A DNA stretch of 46,145 nucleotides from an uncultured Ruminococcus sp. GTDB taxonomy: Bacteria > Bacillota > Clostridia > Oscillospirales > Ruminococcaceae. The notes under the pieces were generated by a model that saw only the letters and a list, made by a program, of their open reading frames with translations, searched no databases and was not told where the DNA came from. The translations under genes were made by a program, and so were the position numbers. The number at the start of each line of letters is the position of its first letter. Position 1 is the stretch's first letter. Positions 24,248-32,890 of the stretch are shown in pieces. The DNA lies in the NCBI GenBank assembly GCA_937926145.1, contig CALANW010000082.1, positions 1 to 46,145 on the forward strand. The letters run 5' to 3'.

Positions 24248-25093
24248 TCATACAAGCGCCGCCAGCTGAAAACCGAGGATTCCTACGGCGCAGACTATGC
24301 TTCCTGCGAGGTTCAGACCTGTTGGGCGCGTTGTCTTTTTAAACATATCTATCACAAGTATTGCGATAAGTATCATCGGCGGAATGAACGCATCGTTCGT
24401 AAGGCTCACGGCAATAACTGCGTTTTCGAGCATAAGTCCGAGGGCGTTCGGTATCTTGGCGAGTGCGACAATTGCGGTTTCCTTTGGCTTATTTTTCACG
24501 AGCGTAACAATGCCTGCTTTCGGGAAAAGCACGATCGCAAGGAGGATAAGCGCTGCAAAAAGCGCCATATCGGGCGAGATGCAGCCCTCTTTGTTTATCC
24601 ATGTAACGGCAATTCCGTAGCCGTAACGCGAGAGGAGATAGAGTATGAGCGGAATGACTATTTTGCCGTAGTTCATCGTCTTTTTGCCCGATTTTGCGAT
24701 AAGAATAAGACCTGCGACCGTTACTGCGATGCAGATAATTTTCAGCACGGAGAAAGCGGCTTTTCCGAGCGCGATATCGGTGAAATACGACATAAAAACG
24801 ACTATTCCAAGCCAAGCTTTCAGCTCAAAAGCAGACATATCGACGAGTATTTTCGCCGACATTTGGAATTCGAGCAGCTTTGAAATGAAAAGCAGGATTA
24901 TGAACACGAACGAAAGCGGCGTAAGCTGAAAAGTTCTGTCCGAAAACGGCAGTGTGAAAAGCATAAAGAACGCCGTTGCCGCCGCCATAATGAACGTCAT
25001 CTGACTGCCGTTCATTCCCGCCTTTGTGACGGCGTATTTATCGTTGAGCGATGTGATCGTGTAGCACAGGACTACAAGGAGCATAAGTACCAT
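24248..25093 (-). CDS. DMT/EamA-like membrane transporter
   Basis: A 281-aa integral membrane protein with about ten hydrophobic segments, arranged as two halves like the drug/metabolite transporter superfamily; a typical final helix pair ends ...GSIVCAVGILGFQLAAL. The substrate cannot be read from sequence. I start at ATG 25093, behind GGGGGA; the longer frame begins with a TTG that includes the ribosome site. An extended -10 (TGG-TATAAT, complement of 25138-25143) lies 45 bp upstream. The LysR gene is directly upstream on the same strand, so that regulator may control it. Confidence 0.75.
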   Translation of the reverse strand: MVLMLLVVLCYTITSLNDKYAVTKAGMNGSQMTFIMAAATAFFMLFTLPFSDRTFQLTPLSFVFIILLFISKLLEFQMSAKILVDMSAFELKAWLGIVVFMSYFTDIALGKAAFSVLKIICIAVTVAGLILIAKSGKKTMNYGKIVIPLILYLLSRYGYGIAVTWINKEGCISPDMALFAALILLAIVLFPKAGIVTLVKNKPKETAIVALAKIPNALGLMLENAVIAVSLTNDAFIPPMILIAILVIDMFKKTTRPTGLNLAGSIVCAVGILGFQLAALV

Positions 25094-25181
25094 AGTTTGA
25101 TTTTCCCCCAAAATATTTTTTAAACTGACAATTTTTAATTATACCATATATTTCTTCAAAAAGATAGAGCAAATATAAAAT

Positions 25182-26060
25182 TTATTTTACCAGTCTTCGG
25201 AAATCGTTCAAAAATCTCTCCGCTTCCTTTGAAAAGACCTGATATTTCTTCCAGACGAGGTACATCTGCGCATATTTCGGCGGACAAAACGGGCGGAAAC
25301 AAAGCTTGCTGTCGCCTGAGCAGTTGATGAGATTATCGAGCGTTACCGCACTGCCGACGCCCTCTTCGACCAACTTTGAACCGTTGAAGATGAGGTTTGT
25401 GGTCGCCGAAACGATGATCTTTTCCTTTGGTATCCCGAGCCACTGCGAAAGATCAATGCTGTTCATAAACTGCCTTGAAATTATGAGCGGACGGTCGGCG
25501 AGCATTTCGGTCGTGACGTACTCCCCTGCTGCGAGGTCGCAGTCCTTTCGCATAAGCACTCCCCAAGTGTCACGAACCGGAAATTTTATATACTCAAAGG
25601 CGGTGTAATCGGCAGGTTCAAAAAGTATGCCAAAGTCGATAAGTCCCTTATTAAGCTTGTCGATAACGTCTATCGAGTCACAGCTTATGTTGTGGAAAGT
25701 GACCTGTGGGTGCTCGTTCTGTATCTTTTTTACTATGCCTGCAACGAGTCGAAAAGCGTCCGTTTCGCCTGCGCCGATGTAGATATCGCCCGTCAGTTCG
25801 TCATTCGAGGAATTCATTTCCGTTTCGGTCTTTTCAACAAGGTCGATTATCTCCTCGGCGCGTTTGCGCAGGAGCATACCGTCCGTTGTGAGCTTTATAT
25901 CGTGGTTTCCGCGCTTGAAAAGCTGCTTGCCGAGCTCTTCTTCAAGCTGGTGGAGCTGACGTGAAAGAGTCGGCTGGGTGATGTGAAGCTTTTCTGCGGC
26001 TTTGGTTATATTTTCTTCTCTTGCGACGGTCAAAAAGTAGCGGAGAACTCTTATTTCCAT
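25182..26060 (-). CDS. LysR-family transcriptional regulator
   Basis: 292 aa with the classical layout. The N-terminal winged helix-turn-helix is at about 2-60 (LRYFLTVAREENITKAAEKLHITQPTLSRQLHQLEEELG). A helical linker follows, then a periplasmic-binding-like effector domain from about 87 to the end. The DNA-binding region is well conserved. ATG 26060 is chosen, as MEIRVLRYF is the usual family start; AAAGGG lies upstream, and the longer frame begins with a TTG. It lies upstream of the DMT transporter gene on the same strand, with 88 bp between them, and is the likely regulator of that gene. The effector is unknown. Confidence 0.9.
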   Translation of the reverse strand: MEIRVLRYFLTVAREENITKAAEKLHITQPTLSRQLHQLEEELGKQLFKRGNHDIKLTTDGMLLRKRAEEIIDLVEKTETEMNSSNDELTGDIYIGAGETDAFRLVAGIVKKIQNEHPQVTFHNISCDSIDVIDKLNKGLIDFGILFEPADYTAFEYIKFPVRDTWGVLMRKDCDLAAGEYVTTEMLADRPLIISRQFMNSIDLSQWLGIPKEKIIVSATTNLIFNGSKLVEEGVGSAVTLDNLINCSGDSKLCFRPFCPPKYAQMYLVWKKYQVFSKEAERFLNDFRRLVK

Positions 26061-26117
26061 AAAAACACAACCCTTTTTCAATGCGTAATTTGGGGATTTA
26101 TGATAATTAATATCAGC

Positions 26118-27605
26118 TCAAATCCCCTGCTCTAAAATTTTGTAGATGAGTTCCATATCGATATTTTCACGAACGTTTTTTGCGAGAATATCGAACTGCA
26201 TTTCCTTATAGGCTTTGCGGTCGGTCTTTCCGCCGCCATAAGTCAGACCCTTGCGTTCAAATAGAGTTTTCACGATGCGTTCGGAAACCTCTGCGCTGTC
26301 GAAAACGCCGTGGATATAGCAGCCGTAAACGCAGCCGCTTTGTGCGCCGAGGTCGGCATTTTCGCAGGATAAGAGCGGCTTTTCCTCAGAAAAGGTTTTG
26401 CCGTTGTGAATTTCGTAGCCGTAAAATTCCGCGCCCGATAGGTCGGAGAAAACTCCGCTGACATCGGCAAATCTCCCATCTGTTCGGCTGCGTGTTTTCT
26501 CGCTTGAAAAATCGGTTTTGAGCTTCAACAGTCCAATTCCGATTATCGAGCCGCCGCTCTCTGCACCGACAGAATCGGTGATAGTTTCGCCGAGCATCTG
26601 GTATCCGCCGCATATTCCGAACACGGGAACTCTTTTTGAAGCGCATTTTTTTACCGCGGCTTCGATACCGCTCTCACGCAGCCACTTCATATCGGAGATT
26701 GTGCTTTTCGTTCCGGGAACGATTATCATATCCGCATCGGAAAGCTCCTGCGGCTTTGTGACATAGCGCACGGAAACATCATCATACTGCGAGAACACGT
26801 CAAAATCGGTGAAGTTCGATATCCTCGGGAGGCGTATAACGGCGATGTTGACTAAGCCTTTTTCACCGTTTTTGAGCTTTTCCGAAAGGCTGTCCTCGTC
26901 CTCGATATCGCAGTTTATGTACGGCACAACGCCGACAACAGGTTTGTTTCCGCGCTCTTCAAGCATTTTTACGCCGTCAGAAAAGATGCTTTTATCGCCG
27001 CGGAATTTGTTCACGATAAGACCTTTTACGATGTTCCGTTCGTCTTCTTCAAGGAGCATAAGCGTTCCGAGAAGCTGTGCGAAAACTCCACCTCTGTCGA
27101 TATCTCCCGTGATCAGGACGGGCGCTTTCGCAAGCTTCGCCATACCCATATTTACGATATCATCACGCTTCAGATTTATCTCGGCAGGACTTCCTGCGCC
27201 CTCGATAACGATGATATCGTGCTGTGCCGCAAGCTCGTTATAAGCTTTCATAATGTCGGGGATAAGATCTTTTTTATGACGGAAATAATCGACCGCTTTC
27301 ATATTTCCGCGCACCTCGCCGTTGACAATGACCTGCGAACCAACATCGGTCGTCGGCTTCAAAAGTATCGGATTCATCAGCACGGACGGCTCTATGCCTG
27401 CCGCTTCCGCCTGCATTGCCTGCGCTCTGCCCATTTCCAGTCCATCCGAGGTTATGTACGAGTTGAGCGCCATATTCTGTGATTTGAACGGCGCGGCGGA
27501 ATAGCCGTCCTGCTTAAAAATTCTGCAAAGGGCGGCGGCGATGAAGCTTTTTCCCGAGTTGGACATCGTTCCCTGAATCATTATTGCTTTAGCTTTTTTA
27601 GCCAT
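26118..27605 (-). CDS. cobQ: Cobyric acid synthase
   Basis: ATP- and glutamine-dependent amidation of four side chains of adenosylcobyrinic acid a,c-diamide to cobyric acid. At 495 aa it has the normal length. The N-terminal ATPase half has IQGTMSNSGKSF (Walker A-like) and FKSQNMALNS, then IVIEGAGSPAEINL and GDIDRGGVFAQ. The C-terminal glutaminase half has the nucleophile Cys in FGICGGYQMLG and a catalytic His in YIHGVFDS. It is also called CbiP in anaerobes. Its start overlaps the cobD stop by 8 nt, with AGAGGTG as ribosome site. Last gene of the cobalamin operon. Confidence 0.96.
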   Translation of the reverse strand: MAKKAKAIMIQGTMSNSGKSFIAAALCRIFKQDGYSAAPFKSQNMALNSYITSDGLEMGRAQAMQAEAAGIEPSVLMNPILLKPTTDVGSQVIVNGEVRGNMKAVDYFRHKKDLIPDIMKAYNELAAQHDIIVIEGAGSPAEINLKRDDIVNMGMAKLAKAPVLITGDIDRGGVFAQLLGTLMLLEEDERNIVKGLIVNKFRGDKSIFSDGVKMLEERGNKPVVGVVPYINCDIEDEDSLSEKLKNGEKGLVNIAVIRLPRISNFTDFDVFSQYDDVSVRYVTKPQELSDADMIIVPGTKSTISDMKWLRESGIEAAVKKCASKRVPVFGICGGYQMLGETITDSVGAESGGSIIGIGLLKLKTDFSSEKTRSRTDGRFADVSGVFSDLSGAEFYGYEIHNGKTFSEEKPLLSCENADLGAQSGCVYGCYIHGVFDSAEVSERIVKTLFERKGLTYGGGKTDRKAYKEMQFDILAKNVRENIDMELIYKILEQGI

Positions 27606-28629
27606 TCAAGCACCTCTCTATCGCACTTACAAGCGCCGAATTTTCTTCATGCGAACGCACCGCTATGCGGAAAAAGCCGTCCGTCAGGCCGCTGAAATTT
27701 GCGCAGTTTCGTATAAGGATTTTTTCCTGCAAAAGCATTTCGTCAAGCGAAAGTTTTGTATAAAAAAGAATGAAATTTGCTTCGGACGGATAGACTTTGA
27801 AACCGAAATTTTGAAGCTTTTCCGTCAGAAATTCACGTTCGGTTTTAACCAATTCAAGCGTTTCTTCAAGATAATATTTTTCGCTAAGAGCCGCCACTCC
27901 TGCCGTCTGCGCAGGTGCGGAAACGCTCCAGAACTGCCCGTTTTTGCGGACCTTTTCGGCTAAAGTACCGTCACCGAAAAGAGCATAGCCGAGCCGCAGT
28001 CCAGCCATTGCGTAAATTTTCGTAAAGGCTTTGAGTACGACAACATTCGGGTTAATAAACTGCTCTGCGCGAGCGGAATTTTCCGTAAAATCGATAAAAC
28101 ATTCATCGCAGAGAAAAACGATATCGTTCGCTTTGCACTTTTCGCAGATTCGGCGCAGAAGTTCACCGTCTATCGTTCGTCCCGTGGGATTGTTCGGGGT
28201 GCATAAAATGAGCATTTGAACGCTTTCGTCAAGCTTTTCAAGAATATTTTCATCAAGTGCGAAGTTGTTTTTCTCCGCGAGAAAATATGTCGAGATATCA
28301 GAACCGTTCTGCATGAGCGCCTTTGAATATTCGCTGAAAGACGGTGTGCAGACAACGGATTTTTTGGGTTTTACCGTCTGCACGATCCGGAAAATAAGGT
28401 CAGCCGCACCGTTTCCGCAGACGATATTTTCAGGTGGAAAATTCTCGCGTTCGGAAAGCTTTTTTACAAGACTTCGGCAGAACGGGTCGGGGTATTTTTC
28501 CCATTCGGATATGCTTTTTTGAAGTGCATTTTTTACGCTTTCAGGCATACCGAGCGGATTGAGGTTTGCCGAAAAATCATACATTATCTCACGTTCAAAA
28601 ATGTCGCCGCCGTGTTCAAATTTTATCAT
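27598..28629 (-). CDS. cobD: Threonine-phosphate decarboxylase (CobD/HisC-like aminotransferase fold)
   Basis: A PLP enzyme that makes (R)-1-amino-2-propanol O-2-phosphate from L-threonine phosphate, the linker of the nucleotide loop. 343 aa, fold type I. CGNGAADLIFRI near residue 72, CTPNNPTGRTI, FLCDECFIDF (the Asp that binds the pyridine nitrogen), and the Schiff-base Lys in FTKIYAMAGLRLGY are visible. The histidinol-phosphate aminotransferase family is very close in sequence, so the role rests on its place between cbiB and cobQ, where CbiB uses its product. Start overlaps the cbiB stop (ATGA). Confidence 0.88.
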   Translation of the reverse strand: MIKFEHGGDIFEREIMYDFSANLNPLGMPESVKNALQKSISEWEKYPDPFCRSLVKKLSERENFPPENIVCGNGAADLIFRIVQTVKPKKSVVCTPSFSEYSKALMQNGSDISTYFLAEKNNFALDENILEKLDESVQMLILCTPNNPTGRTIDGELLRRICEKCKANDIVFLCDECFIDFTENSARAEQFINPNVVVLKAFTKIYAMAGLRLGYALFGDGTLAEKVRKNGQFWSVSAPAQTAGVAALSEKYYLEETLELVKTEREFLTEKLQNFGFKVYPSEANFILFYTKLSLDEMLLQEKILIRNCANFSGLTDGFFRIAVRSHEENSALVSAIERCLNG

Positions 28630-29591
28630 AGCAGACCTCCGAAAATTGCCGCTCTCAGCACCGCGCTGACGATAAGCACTATGACCGATGTGCAGTACAT
28701 AAGTCTGTTCGCGCGTCGGATATCTTCGCTTTCGGGGGTGCGGATATCGTCGCCGATGAACTCTTTTTTATGTAGCTCGCCGAAGTAATATGCGTCACCT
28801 GCAAGGCGGATATCGAGCGCACCTGCGCAGACCGATTCGGTTTGTGCGGAGTTTGGACTGGCGTGTTTTCTGCGGTCACGCTTCCATATTTTTGCGGCAT
28901 TTTTGCCGTCCGCTTCGAGCAGATACGCTGAAAGTATCATAGCGAGTGCGGTAAGCCTTGACGGGATAAAGTTCAGCACGTCGTCAAGCTTTGCGGCAAA
29001 GCGTCCGATGTCGTTGTATTTTTCATTCGTATAGCCGATCATCGAGTCCATTGTATTTGCGGCTTTGTAGAAAAATCCGAGCGGTACACCGCCGAGTGCG
29101 ATGTACATTATCGGTGCGGTCACGCCGTCCGACGTGTTCTCCGCAACCGTTTCGACAGCCGCTTTGACGATGCCCGTTTCGTCCAGCACGTCGGTATCTC
29201 TGCCGACTATCATCGACACTGCTTTGCGCGCTTTTTCGATGTCTTTTTCCTCGACCGCACGGCAGACTTTCATACTTTCTTTCTGCAAGCACCGAGCCGC
29301 AACGAGCTGCCAGCACATCACGCTTTCCACCGCCAAGCCGAGGTAAATATTAATTTTATAGCACACAAAAAGCACAGCAAGCGGCACAAGTGTTGACACG
29401 ATAAGCACGATCAGCGCAAGAAAAACACCGCCTTTGCGCAGGTTTTTGAACCTTTCGCGAACGAACTTCTCCAGTTTTGCGATAAGCGTTCCGATGGCTC
29501 TTATCGGATGCGGAAAATTATATGGGTCGCCGACAAAAATATCGATGACAAAGCCAACAAGCATCGGCAGAGCGTAGATAAAGCCTTTCAT
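28626..29591 (-). CDS. cbiB: Adenosylcobinamide-phosphate synthase, membrane protein
   Basis: Joins the aminopropanol phosphate arm to adenosylcobyric acid. 321 aa, several hydrophobic segments. Family motifs: IDIFVGDPYNFPHPIRAIG near 16-34, ETVAENTSDGVTAPI near 165-180 and GFFYKAANTMDSMIGYTNEKY near 190-212, plus a RDRRKHASPNSAQTES segment. It is made in the membrane together with CobS. The start is the ATG 5 nt after the cobC stop. Neighbours cobD and cobQ provide its two substrates. Confidence 0.95.
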   Translation of the reverse strand: MKGFIYALPMLVGFVIDIFVGDPYNFPHPIRAIGTLIAKLEKFVRERFKNLRKGGVFLALIVLIVSTLVPLAVLFVCYKINIYLGLAVESVMCWQLVAARCLQKESMKVCRAVEEKDIEKARKAVSMIVGRDTDVLDETGIVKAAVETVAENTSDGVTAPIMYIALGGVPLGFFYKAANTMDSMIGYTNEKYNDIGRFAAKLDDVLNFIPSRLTALAMILSAYLLEADGKNAAKIWKRDRRKHASPNSAQTESVCAGALDIRLAGDAYYFGELHKKEFIGDDIRTPESEDIRRANRLMYCTSVIVLIVSAVLRAAIFGGLL

Positions 29592-29596
29592 TTTTC

Positions 29597-30157
29597 CTAA
29601 ATTCTTTCCGTAATAATTATTTTTTCACCGTCAAATTCGGTAATAAAGCCATGGGCATTCGGTACTTGAAAATCGTAGTAGCCGCCCTTGGGATAAGCAT
29701 ATTTTTCGAGGACAGACATAATCGTTCCGCCGTGTACAACGAGGGCAAGCACTGTTTTTTCGTCAAATCCTGCAACGGCTTTTTCAAACTCAGCAATGCA
29801 CCTTTTCTTGAAGTCGGACGGCGTTTCACCATTCGGAAAAGCCGCAGTTCCGCCGCTGTCTATCCAGTGCTGATAGTCGGGATTTCCCGTCAATTCGCGG
29901 TAGTTTTTATCCTCAAAATCACCAAAATCACACTCGCGAAAGTCATTGCAGACGGTGATATTTTTATCGGGATAGATACGCTTTGCGGTTTGCAGACAGC
30001 GTTTCATCGGACTTGTGAGGACTTCATCACATTCGGGATATTTTATGCTTTCAAGCTCGCTGATGCCCTCTTTGCAAAGCGGTTCGTCCGTCCTGCCGAT
30101 GTACCTTTTTTCAAGGTTTCCTGCGGTCTTGCCGTGGCGGATAAAGATTATTTTCAC
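29597..30157 (-). CDS. cobC: Histidine phosphatase, probable alpha-ribazole phosphatase
   Basis: A 186-aa phosphoglycerate-mutase-like phosphatase. The catalytic His is in RHGKTAGN near the N-terminus, with LTSPMKRCLQTA, and the second His is in VVHGGTIMSV. In this operon it should remove the phosphate of alpha-ribazole phosphate or of adenosylcobalamin phosphate. I choose the GTG at 30157 as start: it has GGGGAG 8-9 nt upstream and overlaps the stop of the preceding CobU-like gene as GTGA. The longer frame would add 36 unlikely residues from within that gene. Confidence 0.85.
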   Translation of the reverse strand: MKIIFIRHGKTAGNLEKRYIGRTDEPLCKEGISELESIKYPECDEVLTSPMKRCLQTAKRIYPDKNITVCNDFRECDFGDFEDKNYRELTGNPDYQHWIDSGGTAAFPNGETPSDFKKRCIAEFEKAVAGFDEKTVLALVVHGGTIMSVLEKYAYPKGGYYDFQVPNAHGFITEFDGEKIIITERI

Positions 30158-30549
30158 GCTTTGTTCTCCCCTTTTATTATGGTCGGGATACCGCAGGCAA
30201 GGCGAATCACTTCGCTTGAATTTCGCGCAATAAGACAGCCTGCACGTCCCGTTTCTTCGCGCCATATACGGTCGTTTTTTTCGAGAGGGATTATTCCTGC
30301 GCCTATCTCATTGATTATAACAACGGCATTAGGATTCTCTTTGCATAACCGTTCGGTAAATGCGTTGATATCGGCTTTTTCTTCAAGCAGACGCTTTACG
30401 ATGAGCTGATAATCGGCAATGCATTTTGCAGAGAAAACAGCATCGAACGAACAATTTTCTCCGTTCAGAATTTCTTCATCTGAGAAGCCGAAGCGCGTTT
30501 TAGCATAATCTTTTTTGCCGCTGAACGCTCCGCCCGTTATCATTATCAT
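30154..30549 (-). CDS. Short second CobU-like protein
   Basis: 131 aa, homologous in its C-terminal half to CobU: INEIGAGIIPLEKNDRIWREETGR and a final ACGIPTIIKG fit the conserved NEVG...RDxxGxxNQ...GxPxxLK pattern. The N-terminus has an altered Walker A (GGAFSGKKD, with Lys where Ser or Thr is usual), and the middle segment with the HRxxR guanylylation motif is missing. It therefore cannot work exactly like CobU. It could be a partial kinase, a subunit, or a degenerate paralogue kept for coupling. A full CobU gene lies two genes upstream. Start ATG 30549 overlaps the cobS stop as ATGA, behind GGAGGTG. Confidence 0.7.
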   Translation of the reverse strand: MIMITGGAFSGKKDYAKTRFGFSDEEILNGENCSFDAVFSAKCIADYQLIVKRLLEEKADINAFTERLCKENPNAVVIINEIGAGIIPLEKNDRIWREETGRAGCLIARNSSEVIRLACGIPTIIKGENKA

Positions 30550-31319
30550 AACAGCACCTCCAACTTTTCTCCGACAATGGCAAAAACGAGCACAGCCATT
30601 TCGCATATCTGCAAAAACCAGCCTGCGAGGTCGCCCGTTATCCCTCCGAAGTTTTTGTACGATGAAACTCTATAGTAAACGAATGTCAGGACTGCGCCGA
30701 GTATCGAACAGCTGCCGACAGCAAGGCTTGCGCCGAGCATTACCGCAGCTGACAAAACCGCAATGATTACAAGTACAGCAACAGTCACGTTTTTATGCGC
30801 AGGCTTGGCGAAGCTTTGGAGTGCGCCGTCCTTTTTCGCGCCTTTGAACGTCACTGCGGCAAGTCCGCTCAACGCCCTCGAAAGCACGAAACCAACCGCG
30901 ATAACAACAGCCGCGGCGGTGCTTTTCACCTCGGACAGAAGAGCCGTTTGCAGGATAAGATAGGCGCAGATTTTCATCACAGCGAACGAGCCTATGTGTG
31001 GGTCGCTCATAATTTTCAGCTTTGTTTCTCTGTCGGCGCAGGAAGCCTTTGCGTCCGTCACGTCGCAGAAACCGTCAAAATGTATGCCTCCCGTTATGAG
31101 CAGAGGAATAAGTGCAGAAACCGCTCCGCAGAGGAATGAGCCAACGCCGAGCAGGGTGCAGACATATCTCCACAAAAGGAAAACAGCGCCCGAAACTGCG
31201 CCGATGAGCGGAAAGAAACAGAGCGCATAACAGCGGTTTTCCTCTTTCCATTCGACCTGCGGCATCGGTATGCGCGAATACATTAAAAATGCGCTTGCAA
31301 GCGACTTTAAAACTGTCAT
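30546..31319 (-). CDS. cobS: Cobalamin 5'-phosphate synthase
   Basis: Membrane enzyme that joins GDP-cobinamide to alpha-ribazole or its phosphate, the last carbon-skeleton step. 257 aa, six or more hydrophobic segments. The family block HFDGFCDVTDAKAS followed by KIMSDPHIGSFAV is present, and the C-terminal KNFGGITGDLAGW motif is clear. The start is ATG 31319, overlapping the cobU stop (ATGA), with AAAGGAACG as ribosome site; the longer frame adds 14 residues from cobU. With CbiB it forms the membrane part of the pathway. Confidence 0.94.
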   Translation of the reverse strand: MTVLKSLASAFLMYSRIPMPQVEWKEENRCYALCFFPLIGAVSGAVFLLWRYVCTLLGVGSFLCGAVSALIPLLITGGIHFDGFCDVTDAKASCADRETKLKIMSDPHIGSFAVMKICAYLILQTALLSEVKSTAAAVVIAVGFVLSRALSGLAAVTFKGAKKDGALQSFAKPAHKNVTVAVLVIIAVLSAAVMLGASLAVGSCSILGAVLTFVYYRVSSYKNFGGITGDLAGWFLQICEMAVLVFAIVGEKLEVLL

Positions 31320-31834
31320 TTTATCGTTCCTTTCAGCGGCACGGGAACGCCGTACACGCACTCGACAACAAGGTCGGAAAGCTCCGCGGTTCGGCGGTTT
31401 ATCTCGCCCATTGCCCTTATATATTCGTCTGTTCCCTCGGCGTAGGAAATGCCATCGCTGCCGACCTCGTTCGTGACGATGACGAGCAGCTTTGTGCGGC
31501 TTTTGAGCTGCTTTATCCCGTCAATAATTTTATTGGCAGGATAGGTAATTTCTTCACCACAAAACATTTCATTGGCGCAGAGATTTCCCATACATTCGAG
31601 CAGAACTCCGCAGCTTTCGGGGACGTTCACGCTGCCTATATCCGTATATTTTTCTATCGTTTCAAAGCCTTTTCCCGAGCGCATTTTTCGATGGCGTTCT
31701 ATCGCGGCAAAGGCTTCTTCGCCGTAGGGCTGCATCGTTGCGATGTAAATTTTTTCGCCCGAAAAATCATTGAAAAGTGACTCGGCGAAGTGCGATTTTC
31801 CGCATTTTGAGCCGCCCGTTACAAGGACTGTCAT
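31316..31834 (-). CDS. cobU: Adenosylcobinamide kinase / guanylyltransferase
   Basis: 172 aa. P-loop GGSKCGKSHFAE at about 7-18, IATMQPYGEE, then a His in ERHRKMR in the position of the guanylylated residue. The second half has VTNEVGSDGISYAEGTDEYIRAMGEINRRTA and a final GVPVPLKG. It phosphorylates adenosylcobinamide and activates it with GMP. It overlaps cobT and cobS by 4 nt at both ends. A complete enzyme, in contrast to the short paralogue further down. Confidence 0.92.
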   Translation of the reverse strand: MTVLVTGGSKCGKSHFAESLFNDFSGEKIYIATMQPYGEEAFAAIERHRKMRSGKGFETIEKYTDIGSVNVPESCGVLLECMGNLCANEMFCGEEITYPANKIIDGIKQLKSRTKLLVIVTNEVGSDGISYAEGTDEYIRAMGEINRRTAELSDLVVECVYGVPVPLKGTIK

Positions 31835-32871
31835 TTCAGTTCCACATACCTTTCCATTCCCATTTCGTCAAAGCGGTGAGCGCTGTTGTAGACCGCAAGC
31901 GCGCCGTCAAGGAGCGGCAGGAGCATAATTCCGCCCGTTCCCTCGCCAAGACGCATTTCAGCCGTTATAAGCGGCTTCAAACCAAGCTTTTCAAGCAGCA
32001 TTTTGCCCGATTTTTCACCCGAAACGTGGCTTGCGAGCATATAATCCTTTGCAAGTGGGCAAATTTCACACGCGAGGAGAGCTGCGACAGCTGATATCAC
32101 ACCGTCAATGACGATCGGAACATGGTATACCGCGCCGCCAAGGAAAATTCCCGTCATTCCTGCGATATCATAGCCGCCAAGCTTTGCAAGAAGTTCGATT
32201 GGCTTGGTTTTATCGGGTCTATTCACAGCAATTGCGCGCTCTATCGCGGAAATTTTACGTTCAAGACCTGCGCTGTCCAATCCTGCACCTCTGCCCGTGA
32301 TTTCCTTTGGCGGAATATCGAGCAATACCGATGCGAGAGCGGCGGAAGTGGTGGTGTTCCCTATCCCCATTTCGCCCGTGATAATGATATCCGCTTTGCT
32401 GTCGCGGACAATATCCATTCCTACGGCAATTGCTTCTTCGGCTTGCTCGGTCGTCATAGCTGCGCCCTCGGCAATATTTTTTGTACCGTAGGAAATTTTT
32501 CGTTTGAGAAGCTTTTCGCTCCCAGCATCGCGGTCGATGCCTATATCAACGGCTGTAACGCTTGCATTATAGAGCTTTGCAAGGACGTTTATGTTTGAAT
32601 TGCCCTCGGCTATTTCCTTTGCGCAGAGCGCGGTCACGGAGCTGTCCGACTGAGAAACGCCCTCTTTTACGACACCGTTATCGGCGCACATCACGACCGC
32701 TTGACGGCTGTTTATTTTAACGTTCGGAGTGCCTTGGACGGCGGCTATTTTCTCCACGGCTTCTTCGAGCAGACCCAAGCTGCCGAGCGGTTTTGCTACG
32801 CTGTTCCAACGCTCTCTTGCTGCCCTTGCGGAATTCCGATCCGCAGGTGTTATGTTTTTTATCCTATTCAT
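31831..32871 (-). CDS. cobT: Nicotinate-nucleotide-dimethylbenzimidazole phosphoribosyltransferase
   Basis: Makes alpha-ribotides from the lower-ligand base and nicotinate mononucleotide. 346 aa from the ATG at 32871, behind GAGAGGA. Motifs: KPLGSLGLLEEA near the N-terminus, MCADNGVVKEGVSQSD, GEMGIGNTTTSAA, GRGAGLD, and a late MRLGEGTGGIMLLPLLD with the catalytic Glu of the family. The longer frame would overlap the transglutaminase gene. It is the first cob gene, 19 nt after that gene, and probably shares its promoter. Confidence 0.95.
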   Translation of the reverse strand: MNRIKNITPADRNSARAARERWNSVAKPLGSLGLLEEAVEKIAAVQGTPNVKINSRQAVVMCADNGVVKEGVSQSDSSVTALCAKEIAEGNSNINVLAKLYNASVTAVDIGIDRDAGSEKLLKRKISYGTKNIAEGAAMTTEQAEEAIAVGMDIVRDSKADIIITGEMGIGNTTTSAALASVLLDIPPKEITGRGAGLDSAGLERKISAIERAIAVNRPDKTKPIELLAKLGGYDIAGMTGIFLGGAVYHVPIVIDGVISAVAALLACEICPLAKDYMLASHVSGEKSGKMLLEKLGLKPLITAEMRLGEGTGGIMLLPLLDGALAVYNSAHRFDEMGMERYVELK

Positions 32872-32890
32872 TTTTCCTCTCCAAAACTTT

